DNA of 9,482 bases from Patescibacteria group bacterium (GTDB lineage Bacteria; Patescibacteriota; Gracilibacteria; UM-FILTER-43-11), in NCBI GenBank assembly GCA_029260955.1, contig JAJDCF010000061.1:1-9482 (forward strand). Direction: 5' to 3'. Numbering within the stretch: the stretch's first letter is position 1; each line of letters opens with the position of its first letter. The translations under genes were made by a program, and so were the position numbers. The notes under the pieces are model-generated. The model worked only from the letters and a program-made list of their open reading frames with translations. It ran no database searches and was not told where the DNA came from. Shown here piece by piece: positions 1 to 6,645 of the stretch.

Positions 1-957
1 AAGATTACGGCAGACCAAGAGGATTGCCACACGGCCATCGAGCAATTTTTGACCGAACAGGCTGGTGAAGTGGGCAAAAAAATCCACACGGGAAGAAGTC
101 GAAATGATCAATCTCTGGTTATGATTCGACTTTATATGAAAGATCAGCTCTCTCAGATCGAGGTTATTAGTGAGCAATTGGTCGAAAGCCTTGAAAAGAA
201 GATTGCCGAGGCAGGGGATTTACCTATGCCCGGTTATACGCATATGCAAAAAGCCATGCCAACGACGGTGGCTGTTTGGCTGGATTCATACCTGTCGGCC
301 ATAAAGGATTTTCAACTCTATTTGAAGGCGACTCAGAAGCTGATTGGCCAAAATCCTTTGGGTTCAGCCTCGGGGTTTGGCATCAGTAATTTTCCCATCG
401 ACCGAGAGCTAACCACCAAGAAACTTGGTTTCGATCGGGTTCAGGAAAACCCTATGTACTGCGCTTTTTCGAGAGGTTACTTCGAGAATCTGGTCTTGCA
501 GGCTTTGTCGGGAATCATGATTATTTTTGGAAGATTCGCCACAGACATGATGCTTTTTACGACGCAGGAATTTAACTTCTTCTCTTTGCCAGAAGCCTTC
601 ACCACTGGTTCGTCCATCATGCCTCAAAAAAGGAATTATGATCTTTTTGAGATCATGAGAGGGAATGCACAAGTTTTTCATTCTTACCAAATTAGAATTC
701 AGCAAATTGTTTCTGGTTTGGGCTCTGGTTATCACCGAGACCTACAGCTGACAAAAGAACCTCTGATTTTGGGTGTTGAGCTTTGTAAAAGTACAATGGA
801 ACTGAATGTAGAGGTGATAAATAATCTCGAGTTCAACAAAGTAGCGCTTGAAAAGGCAATGACTGAGGACTTGTATGCCACTGACAAGGTTTATGATCTT
901 GTGAATAAAGGAAAAAGCTTTAGGGAAGCCTACAAAGCGATCAAAGCTGAGTACTAG
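1..957 (+). CDS. argH: Argininosuccinate lyase, 5'-partial, short C-terminus
   Basis: Cleaves argininosuccinate to arginine and fumarate, the last step of arginine synthesis (fumarase/aspartase superfamily, cytosolic homotetramer). The frame is open from base 1, so the start and roughly the first 90-120 residues lie outside the window. Family signatures are visible: HTGRSRNDQ at 85-111, the GYTH motif with its catalytic-site Thr-His at 232-243, and the GSS-MPQK-N loop carrying the catalytic serine at 604-636. The text around the loop (GYHRDLQLTKE after it, SRG before it) resembles Bacteroidetes-type ArgH more than E. coli ArgH. Two things are odd: the loop reads KRNYD where KKNPD is usual, and the protein ends soon after the SFREAY segment, about 55 residues earlier than typical. 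The TAG stop directly abuts the convergent tRNA. The family call is firm; full activity is not certain. Confidence 0.9.
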   Translation, partial: KITADQEDCHTAIEQFLTEQAGEVGKKIHTGRSRNDQSLVMIRLYMKDQLSQIEVISEQLVESLEKKIAEAGDLPMPGYTHMQKAMPTTVAVWLDSYLSAIKDFQLYLKATQKLIGQNPLGSASGFGISNFPIDRELTTKKLGFDRVQENPMYCAFSRGYFENLVLQALSGIMIIFGRFATDMMLFTTQEFNFFSLPEAFTTGSSIMPQKRNYDLFEIMRGNAQVFHSYQIRIQQIVSGLGSGYHRDLQLTKEPLILGVELCKSTMELNVEVINNLEFNKVALEKAMTEDLYATDKVYDLVNKGKSFREAYKAIKAEY

Positions 958-1034
958 TGGTGTCACCAGCTGGAATTGAACCAGCGACCTCAGGCTTATG
1001 AGTCCTGCGCTCTAACCAACTGAGCTATGGTGAC
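958..1034 (-). tRNA. tRNA with CAT anticodon (elongator Met or Ile2)
   Basis: A 77-nt cloverleaf folds on the minus strand. It has a 7-bp acceptor stem (GTCACCA with TGGTGAC), a GCTC/GAGC D stem, anticodon loop CTCATAA, a 5-bp T stem (GCTGG/CCAGC) with loop TTCAATT, discriminator A and an encoded CCA. The anticodon CAT lies at 998-1000. The G1-C72 pair and the absence of three consecutive G-C pairs in the anticodon stem argue against initiator tRNA. The lowest anticodon-stem pair is an A-G mismatch. Elongator Met and lysidine-modified Ile2 cannot be separated from this copy alone. The 3' CCA touches the argH stop codon of the opposite strand, with no spacer. Confidence 0.95.
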
Positions 1035-1037
1035 ACA

Positions 1038-1055
1038 CTTCTTTGCTAAAGAAAG
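1038..1055 (-). repeat. Small hairpin in the tRNA leader
   Basis: A 7-bp inverted repeat (one G-U pair, 3-nt loop) lies 3 bases upstream of the mature tRNA 5' end. It may form a short stem in the precursor 5' leader. No function is implied by the sequence, and it could be chance in an A/T-rich stretch. Confidence 0.3.
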
Positions 1056-1082
1056 TTACCCTAAATTATTGTTGATTGCAAT

Positions 1083-1242
1083 AAAAGAGACCCCTCGTCC
1101 TCGTTTTACTTCAGCTTTCAGTTCAGTGCTTCCACTGAACCTACAGCTTGCGTAAACTCCTCCTCTTCCCCACAAAATCCTTCTCATCACTTCGTTCTTG
1201 CGATTGAATTTTGCGGTACCCCTTAGGCGCAGGGCCTCTTTT
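1083..1242 (-). ncRNA. Structured RNA candidate, about 160 nt, family unknown
   Basis: On the minus strand this stretch folds as a three-way junction. P1 is 11 bp (1232-1242 with 1083-1093) and encloses everything. P2 is 10 bp (1206-1215 with 1171-1180), capped by a 5-bp stem (1200-1204 with 1186-1190). P3 ends in a perfect 8-bp stem with a GAAG loop (1121-1128 with 1133-1140), extended below by AGCU/AGCU and GUUUAC/GUAAAAC pairings. Several pairs are G-U on the minus strand and would be C-A mismatches on the plus strand, which fixes the strand. The 3' side of P1 ends in UUUU. A -10-like AATAAT overlaps the upstream stop codon and would start RNA near 1244, but no good -35 is seen. There is no open frame of note. 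I could not match it to RNase P RNA, SRP RNA, tmRNA or 6S RNA. Confidence 0.6.
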
Positions 1243-1251
1243 TAGGATTCA

Positions 1252-2298
1252 TTATTTCTTCCTCTTAAAATCTCCTTTCCAGATTCGCCTTATGCCAATC
1301 CATACAAACTTTAGCAGTAAGACGGAGATGAATAGGTATAGGACGACCTGAGCGAAGCGGACGAGGTAGGTTACCAGGTTTAGGGTAATGGCTTGAAATA
1401 CGTCGTTGAGGTTGCGGACTAGCTCTTTGGTTTCGAACTTCCAGCTGTCCTTGATCTCCTTCCAATCAAGAATCAAATCTTTATAGACGTTAATACTAAA
1501 GAATGTAAAGTTTAGACGATCGAGTTGATCGGATTTCATTTCGTTGTAGCGATCAATTTGCTCTTTGGTCTGAAGTCTTTGATTGCTAAGACGTTCGATC
1601 AGATTAAGTTTTGAATCAATGATCTTAGCCAAAGTTTCGGCATCCCGCTGACGAGTAGCCAAGTCGCTGATTTCGTCGTAGGCCTCTTGGGCTCCCTCCA
1701 AAGTTTCTTCAATCGATGCCAACTTCTTTTTTAGTATTTCCAGTTCGTCTTGCACACCTTCAACACGTCCTTTGATGCTCTGAACGCTAACATTCAAAAT
1801 TTCAGGATCCAGACCTTCGATAACCTTCACAATTTCTTCTGCCTTGTCTTTGTCCACCTTAAAGCTGTAGTAGCATGAATCATCATTCTTGTTGGAATCC
1901 TCAAAGATGACATACTTTTTTACTTTCAGGTCAGAGATGGTGTCGCAAGTTTTATCAAGTTTTCTGGTTTTGATCGTGCCGGAATAATTTGTTACTTCAA
2001 AGTCCTCCGCATCGGTTCCTGTGCTGTAGCCAGGAGAGGGGACTATTGGTGGCATGAAGCTACTTGTTGCCATGGCCATATCTTTGGCATAGAAGCCTTC
2101 ATCCATAGATTCTAACGCAAATCCTCCACCACCTCTTCCGTAATCATACTGAGGTTGGCCGACACTGAAGATTGTTCTAAAAGAGAAGCTGATAAGGGCA
2201 ATAGCAATAGCAATGGCCACGATTCCCAGAAAGACTGCGCCAACGACTTTAGCAATGGATTTGGCGGACCAATCAAAATCTTTAAATATATGCATCAT
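1252..2298 (-). CDS. DUF4349-like membrane-anchored coiled-coil protein
   Basis: A 348-residue protein of unknown function. An N-terminal membrane helix (about 17-40) is followed by a glycine-rich, probably external linker (54-59), a small globular stretch with two cysteines (C118, C142), a long charged coiled coil (about 180-265), a short strand-forming segment, and a C-terminal membrane helix (about 311-335) with a basic tail. This order is that of DUF4349 proteins, known from many bacterial envelopes and without a proven biochemical role; the assignment rests on architecture and local sequence resemblance. The start was taken at the first of two adjacent ATGs, 15 bp after the aroC stop, so it is probably co-transcribed with aroC. 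No ribosome binding site is visible. The structured RNA candidate begins about 9 bp past its stop. Confidence 0.8.
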   Translation of the reverse strand: MMHIFKDFDWSAKSIAKVVGAVFLGIVAIAIAIALISFSFRTIFSVGQPQYDYGRGGGGFALESMDEGFYAKDMAMATSSFMPPIVPSPGYSTGTDAEDFEVTNYSGTIKTRKLDKTCDTISDLKVKKYVIFEDSNKNDDSCYYSFKVDKDKAEEIVKVIEGLDPEILNVSVQSIKGRVEGVQDELEILKKKLASIEETLEGAQEAYDEISDLATRQRDAETLAKIIDSKLNLIERLSNQRLQTKEQIDRYNEMKSDQLDRLNFTFFSINVYKDLILDWKEIKDSWKFETKELVRNLNDVFQAITLNLVTYLVRFAQVVLYLFISVLLLKFVWIGIRRIWKGDFKRKK

Positions 2299-2313
2299 AA
2301 TTAAAGTTAATAA

Positions 2314-3396
2314 TTAAATTTTTACGGTTTTTTGAATCAAGTGCTCATCCGTTAGTACCAAGGCAGCCATTGCTTCCACAATCGGTACAGCTCGGGGCAA
2401 AACGCATGGATCGTGCCTGCCGGACATCTTGAGTTTTGTGGCTTTTCCGCCTTTCGTAAGTGTCTTTTGGCTTTTAAATATGGTAGCCGTGGGCTTGAAG
2501 GCAACTCGGAAGACAATATCCATTCCATTGCTGATTCCACCTACCACACCACCAGCATTGTTGCTTTTGGTCACTACTTTTCGTCCTTTTTTTAGCAATG
2601 GGTCGTTGTGCTGTGAGCCTGTCATCAAAATTGCATCAAAACCACTGCCAATTTCAAAGCCCTTAGTGGCTGGTATGCTGAGCATGGCCTGACCTAGTCT
2701 TGCATCGAGCTTGTTAAAAACAGGGCTTCCCAGGCCTGCTGGGACGTTGCGGATGACACATTCAATGATTCCACCAACACTATCGCCTGTTTTCTTCATT
2801 TTTTCGATGAGGGCGATCATTTTTTTGGCTGCTTTGGCATCTGGACAGCGAACAGCATTGCTTTCAATTTGGCTGGCCTTGAGCTTTTCCAGTTTTACAT
2901 CTGATCTGATTTCACGGATTTGCTTTACGTAGGCTAGAATTTCGACTTTTGCACTGGTTTTCAAAAACTTTTTGGCAATTGCCCCTGCGGCAACCCGTCC
3001 GGCGGTTTCCCGGGCGCTGGCTCTGCCACCTCCACGATGATCCCGGAAGCCGTATTTAACGTCGTAGGTGTAGTCGGCATGAGATGGTCGGTATTTGTCT
3101 GCTAGTTCGCTGTAATCCTTGCTAGCATGATCTTTATTCTTAATTATCAAGCTGATTGGTGTGCCAGTGGTATGTCCCTCGAAGATGCCCGACAAAATCT
3201 CGAGCTTGTCATCTTCCTTGCGCGAGGTTGTTATATTGCTTTGGCCTGGCTTACGGCGATTCAGTTCTTTCTGAATGTCTTTTTCCGAAATCTTCAACCC
3301 GGAAGGGCAGCCATCAATGACCACTCCTAAAGCGGGGCCGTGTGACTCGCCCCAAGTGGTGATACGAAAAACGCTTCCAAATAAATTACCAGACAT
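2314..3396 (-). CDS. aroC: Chorismate synthase
   Basis: Converts 5-enolpyruvylshikimate-3-phosphate to chorismate using reduced FMN, the last shikimate-pathway step, in the cytosol. The 360-residue length is normal. All three family signatures are present: GESHG near the N-terminus (H19), the segment RPSHAD followed by RDHRGGGRASARETA (H106 and the FMN/phosphate-binding arginines, residues 103-131), and GRHDPCVLPRAVPIVEAM near the C-terminus (D329). The serine in RPSHAD replaces the commoner glycine, as in some other lineages. It lies 32 bp downstream of the larger pilin-like gene and 15 bp upstream of the DUF4349-like gene, so it sits inside an envelope-protein operon. No Shine-Dalgarno motif precedes the ATG. 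It appears intact. Confidence 0.97.
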   Translation of the reverse strand: MSGNLFGSVFRITTWGESHGPALGVVIDGCPSGLKISEKDIQKELNRRKPGQSNITTSRKEDDKLEILSGIFEGHTTGTPISLIIKNKDHASKDYSELADKYRPSHADYTYDVKYGFRDHRGGGRASARETAGRVAAGAIAKKFLKTSAKVEILAYVKQIREIRSDVKLEKLKASQIESNAVRCPDAKAAKKMIALIEKMKKTGDSVGGIIECVIRNVPAGLGSPVFNKLDARLGQAMLSIPATKGFEIGSGFDAILMTGSQHNDPLLKKGRKVVTKSNNAGGVVGGISNGMDIVFRVAFKPTATIFKSQKTLTKGGKATKLKMSGRHDPCVLPRAVPIVEAMAALVLTDEHLIQKTVKI

Positions 3397-3428
3397 ACAA
3401 AATCGATTAGGCCATTAGTGTACCAAAA

Positions 3429-4934
3429 TTATTTGAAGACGACCAGTGTGGCGACGATTGTGTATGCACTGAGAATGACCAGAATTCCGATAATGGCATT
3501 TTTGATGATTTTTTTAGACTTTTCTACCATTTCATCGTTTCCGTAGTTCATGATCATGGTAGCCGCGCCGTAAATGAGAGCGCCAAAAGCGATCAGCCCT
3601 ACAAAGCCTAGGAGGAACTGGAATACACTACCGACTGTGTTGATAAGCGATACTATGTTATTGCTTTTAATCTGGTCACTTTGTTGCGTAGGAATGATGA
3701 ATATTTGTTCTACAATAATCTGGTCGATGGCAATCAGAATTAGACCTATTCCAATCCAAAGTAGGGACTTTTTTTGCTTTGAGATTTCTTGCTCTTCACC
3801 TGCGGCAAAAAGCATTTTGCCCCCACTAACAATGATGAAGAGTATAGCAATAGTTCCAATAAGAGCTTTGATGAACAGAACTAGTCCGTAGATTTCGTTT
3901 GTGAATCCTTGGTCTGCCGTTAATTCGGTTCGAATAGCTCCTGCAGGTCCGTATAGGTAATCAATTCCACGACCGGCCAACAAGATGGTGACGAGGCCTA
4001 TCAAACCATAAATAATAGACCTCTTTTGCTCGGTAATGACATTCTCGTCTCCCTGTGCAAACATCATTCTGGCGCCTGCGTACACAATCCATATAACCGC
4101 TATTCCAGCTATAAGATTTTTTATTGTATTTACCACGGCTCTCGTTACTTCAGTGATTTGCCTTTCGCCACTTTTTGATAATAGCCCCACGCTATCTATA
4201 ATAAGATCCACATCGTCAGCGCTCAGTCTTGGTTTTGAATTCATGTCTATCATTCCAGATAGCATTGATTCGAGATTCTCTAGTCCAACTTCCTCTACTA
4301 TCTTATCCAGGCTTTCATATGGATCATCTTCTCTGGCCTCTTCCAAGATTTTTATGATCCTTGTTGGAAGACGGCCCCATTTGTTGTAGTTAAAGTAAAA
4401 ATCAACTTCATGGAAGACTAGATTTATGATGGTATCGTTGACTTCAAGAAAGGTAAAATGATCTTTGTTGTACTGCTTTACTACGCTGAGTGGATCTGAC
4501 ACAATTGCATCCCTGATGTCGTCCTCCGCAAGTTTTATGGTTAATTTTGACAATTTAATGGCATTTTCCTTGTCATCAATTTCTGATTGAATGGTTAAGA
4601 CGGTTTTTTCCGATTCGAACCTAGCCAATTCTCTGCGTAGGGCTGTTAATCCTGTATCACCTATGTATAAGTCTTCAAGTCTATTGGCTATTTCAGCTAT
4701 ATTTGGAATGCTGACCGCAATAAAATAAGACTGCCACTCAGAAGGAATTGAGCCCCACGAACCTTCCGGTGTGGAATAGTCTACTACGGCAATTCCTTCG
4801 CCTTCTAGTTTCCCTTTTATGTCATCCAACACGGAGTTATCAAATGCAGACTGAGCATATGCTGTAGGCGCAAAAATAATCGTGAGCATTCCTATGGTCA
4901 GTAGCGAACCAGTGATTTTTTGGATTAGTTTCAT
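3429..4934 (-). CDS. Secreted/membrane protein with three type IV secretion pilin-like modules and a long N-terminal region
   Basis: A 501-residue protein. A signal peptide (residues 1-27, cleavage expected after AYA) precedes a mostly hydrophilic region (28-265) containing a short charged helical stretch (about 80-140). Three two-helix modules follow, at 277-326, 361-410 and 447-496. Each pairs a hydrophobic helix ending in small residues and Gly, a charged turn (for example AQGDE, then E/K-QK), and a second hydrophobic helix. The modules align over 50 residues without gaps and match the VirB2/TrbC-like 'T4SS pilin' pattern common in CPR genomes. Its ATG lies one base after the stop of the upstream gene (TAG-C-ATG), suggesting translational coupling. 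Function is unknown; a surface, pilus-like or membrane scaffold role is inference. Confidence 0.8.
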   Translation of the reverse strand: MKLIQKITGSLLTIGMLTIIFAPTAYAQSAFDNSVLDDIKGKLEGEGIAVVDYSTPEGSWGSIPSEWQSYFIAVSIPNIAEIANRLEDLYIGDTGLTALRRELARFESEKTVLTIQSEIDDKENAIKLSKLTIKLAEDDIRDAIVSDPLSVVKQYNKDHFTFLEVNDTIINLVFHEVDFYFNYNKWGRLPTRIIKILEEAREDDPYESLDKIVEEVGLENLESMLSGMIDMNSKPRLSADDVDLIIDSVGLLSKSGERQITEVTRAVVNTIKNLIAGIAVIWIVYAGARMMFAQGDENVITEQKRSIIYGLIGLVTILLAGRGIDYLYGPAGAIRTELTADQGFTNEIYGLVLFIKALIGTIAILFIIVSGGKMLFAAGEEQEISKQKKSLLWIGIGLILIAIDQIIVEQIFIIPTQQSDQIKSNNIVSLINTVGSVFQFLLGFVGLIAFGALIYGAATMIMNYGNDEMVEKSKKIIKNAIIGILVILSAYTIVATLVVFK

Positions 4935-4935
4935 G

Positions 4936-5871
4936 CTATGCCATCAGTGTATTAATAAAGCCCAGATTAGCTGAAGTTACGGTGTTGGCCATGGCGTAGG
5001 CACCGTAAATGATTACGATTGCTACCACACCTTCGGTAATCATTCGTTTGGCCTTGGTAGCGCGTTCTTCGTTATCCAAAGCGCTTAAGAACATGAAGCC
5101 CGCGTATATGGTAAACCCGATAGCGACTGGCCCCAGGAAGACAAGGATTAATCTTACGACACCAGCGATTTCTTCGATGGCTGTTGTTGGAGCGGCAGCA
5201 ACTGTTTCGTCTGGTGCTCTTACTATGTAGACCGCGTTTACGATATTGCTGGCCAAAAGAATAGTTAAAAGACCTAGTATGCTCCATGTAATGTTCCTCT
5301 TCTGCTTGGTCACTTCTTCATCTTCGCCTTGCGCTGTGACAAGTCTGACCGAGCTAACGGTAAACATCAGTACGGCAATTGATCCTAGCATCCATTTCAT
5401 ATAATCGACAACGTCTCGTAGCTGATCCCGGGCAGCATTAAAGTCAACCAGTTGATCTGCTGTAGCAAGTTCTGGATTAAAGATCTTGGCGATATTCTCT
5501 GAGACGATCAAAACTATGAAGCCCAACATGGCGTAGAGAAAATTAGTCTTTTGCTTTGTTATAGCTTCTTCTTGCCCCCGTGAAATAACTAATCTGACGC
5601 CATAAAGTACCCCCATTATCAGCGCAACGCCTCCTATAACGTTTCTGACAATATGAACGATGCTATACGCGAAGCTTATTGCCAGATCCTCACCTGATTT
5701 ACTGGTTTTAGTAAAATCATCAACACCACCTATATATTTGTCCCAATCACCGCCTAAATAGCTTTGAGCATGGGCTACTTTTAGGGTAAAAAGCAGTAGC
5801 ACAAAAAATGTGGCCCATGGTGCGATCGCCTTTAATACTTTTAATACTTTATTTTTGTCTATTTTTTGCAT
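4936..5871 (-). CDS. Membrane protein with three type IV secretion pilin-like modules
   Basis: A 311-residue protein with a signal peptide (1-35, cleavage expected after AHA) and three 50-residue two-helix modules at 81-130, 164-213 and 248-297. The first two share a core of helix, then SRGQEEAITKQK or AQGEDEEVTKQK, then helix. The third is divergent (DNEERATKAKR turn, then a helix ending in an AYA-like segment) and most resembles the third module of the downstream protein. Known T4SS pilin-like proteins of this type usually carry one such module. It is the first gene of the minus-strand operon; a promoter candidate places its transcription start only a few bases before the ATG. The start is supported by the signal peptide. 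Function unknown. Confidence 0.8.
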   Translation of the reverse strand: MQKIDKNKVLKVLKAIAPWATFFVLLLFTLKVAHAQSYLGGDWDKYIGGVDDFTKTSKSGEDLAISFAYSIVHIVRNVIGGVALIMGVLYGVRLVISRGQEEAITKQKTNFLYAMLGFIVLIVSENIAKIFNPELATADQLVDFNAARDQLRDVVDYMKWMLGSIAVLMFTVSSVRLVTAQGEDEEVTKQKRNITWSILGLLTILLASNIVNAVYIVRAPDETVAAAPTTAIEEIAGVVRLILVFLGPVAIGFTIYAGFMFLSALDNEERATKAKRMITEGVVAIVIIYGAYAMANTVTSANLGFINTLMA

Positions 5872-5881
5872 AATTACTTTT

Positions 5882-5909
5882 ATTTTACTTGCTCAAAAAA
5901 GATTTGCAA
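5882..5909 (-). promoter_or_regulatory. Candidate promoter of the pilin-like operon
   Basis: On the minus strand TTGCAA (5904-5909) and TAAAAT (5882-5887, 5 of 6 to consensus) are 16 bp apart. The predicted start is near 5875, leaving about 4 nt before the ATG at 5871, close to leaderless. The -35 box is palindromic and shared with the opposite promoter. Confidence 0.4.
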
Positions 5910-5932
5910 TAAGAACTGAAATAGTTTAGAAT
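5904..5932 (+). promoter_or_regulatory. Candidate promoter of rpmF-nusB-rnc
   Basis: TTGCAA (5904-5909, 4 of 6 to the -35 consensus) and TAGAAT (5927-5932, 5 of 6 to the -10 consensus) are separated by the ideal 17 bp. The predicted start near 5939 gives a leader of roughly 26 nt before the rpmF ATG. Confidence 0.5.
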
Positions 5933-5964
5933 TCCCAAGCTCAATTCAAGAACTAACCGAAGCT

Positions 5965-6204
5965 ATGGCTAAAAGATCAACTCCCAAGAAACAACAGGCT
6001 AACAGTCAATCGTCTCGCCGTTATAAAGATTTTAGAAATAAGGCTAGAAAAAGGCTTTTAGCAACCACCGCTCTTTCAAAATGTGATAAGTGTGGTGAAG
6101 CAAGGTTATCGCACACTGCCTGCGGTTCTTGTGGTTATTACAAGGGAAGGGTAGTCATCGATAAGTCCAAAGCAATGGACAAAATCACCAAGGTGAAGGC
6201 TTAA
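5965..6204 (+). CDS. rpmF: 50S ribosomal protein L32
   Basis: A structural protein of the large ribosomal subunit. The 79-residue protein has the basic N-terminal tail of L32 and a zinc-ribbon with two CXXC pairs (C40/C43 and C53/C56), followed by the typical GYYKGR segment (57-62). The N-terminus is more divergent than usual, and the C-terminus carries a short lysine-rich extension. First gene of the + strand operon; the nusB ATG follows after 9 bp. No Shine-Dalgarno sequence is seen before the ATG despite the gene being expected to be highly translated. Confidence 0.93.
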   Translation: MAKRSTPKKQQANSQSSRRYKDFRNKARKRLLATTALSKCDKCGEARLSHTACGSCGYYKGRVVIDKSKAMDKITKVKA

Positions 6205-6213
6205 CATTATATT

Positions 6214-6639
6214 ATGGCCAGTTGGCGACATTTATCCAGAGTAATTGTCATGCAAAGCTTCTTTGAATACGAAGCACGTGCAGGCGACCTTGTGGAGATT
6301 TTGGCATACAACTTGGATGAATACGGTGAAAAGATATCTGAAAGAGACTATGCAGAGAATCTTGGGAGGAAAATTGATGAGAATTTTGCTAGAATTCGTG
6401 GTCTCATTATGAAGCATGCTCCAGAATGGCCTGTCGATAAAATGGACCCCGTAGAACGTGCTATTCTTGTACTTGGTATTTGTGAGCTTATTGACCCTGA
6501 AAAGGATGTGCCGGTGAATGTGGCCATTAATGAGGCCATTGAGCTAGCTAAGACCTATGGAGACGATAACAGTAGCAAGTTTATAAATGGTGTGCTCAAT
6601 GCTGTGGCTCACGACAAAGATGCAGTCAGTAAAAAGTAA
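6214..6639 (+). CDS. nusB: Transcription antitermination factor NusB
   Basis: RNA-binding all-helical protein that, with NusE/S10, binds the boxA of rRNA leaders and promotes antitermination. The 141-residue length fits the family. The N-terminal helix carries the typical R-x-x-x-MQ-x-F-x-YE pattern. The C-terminal half is strongly conserved: a PVDKMDPVERAILVLGICEL segment, then DVPVNVAINEAIELAK and FINGVLNAVA. The start was chosen at the ATG 9 bp after rpmF because it gives the full N-terminal helix. It sits between rpmF and rnc, and the shared theme is ribosome and rRNA production. Confidence 0.95.
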   Translation: MASWRHLSRVIVMQSFFEYEARAGDLVEILAYNLDEYGEKISERDYAENLGRKIDENFARIRGLIMKHAPEWPVDKMDPVERAILVLGICELIDPEKDVPVNVAINEAIELAKTYGDDNSSKFINGVLNAVAHDKDAVSKK

Positions 6640-6645
6640 TTTGGA

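Noticed and set aside
409..966. Minus-strand open frames opposite argH
   Set aside because: They lie wholly or almost wholly antisense to a clearly conserved coding region and match nothing recognisable.
1216..1221. Palindromic GGTACC in the RNA candidate as a regulator site
   Set aside because: A 6-bp palindrome alone is too short to support an operator; it may only be part of the RNA junction.
1083..1242. Reading the structured RNA as SRP RNA, tmRNA, RNase P RNA or 6S RNA
   Set aside because: The GAAG-capped perfect stem lacks the SRP GGAA loop with its asymmetric internal loop; there is no tRNA-like end, no RNase P core motif and no single large 6S bubble.
3574..4389. Two long + strand open frames (105 and 117 codons) opposite the larger pilin-like gene
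   Set aside because: They are antisense shadows: composition mirrors the complement of hydrophobic membrane helices, with no recognisable domain or promoter.
5836..5855. Tandem 10-bp repeat near the start of the first pilin-like gene
   Set aside because: It encodes a KVLKVLK-type signal-peptide n-region and is explained by that coding need.
6230..6238. DnaA-box-like TTATCCAGA near the start of nusB, given that rnpA-yidC-jag is often near oriC
   Set aside because: Single copy, one mismatch, inside a conserved gene; no cluster of boxes or A/T-rich unwinding region in the window.
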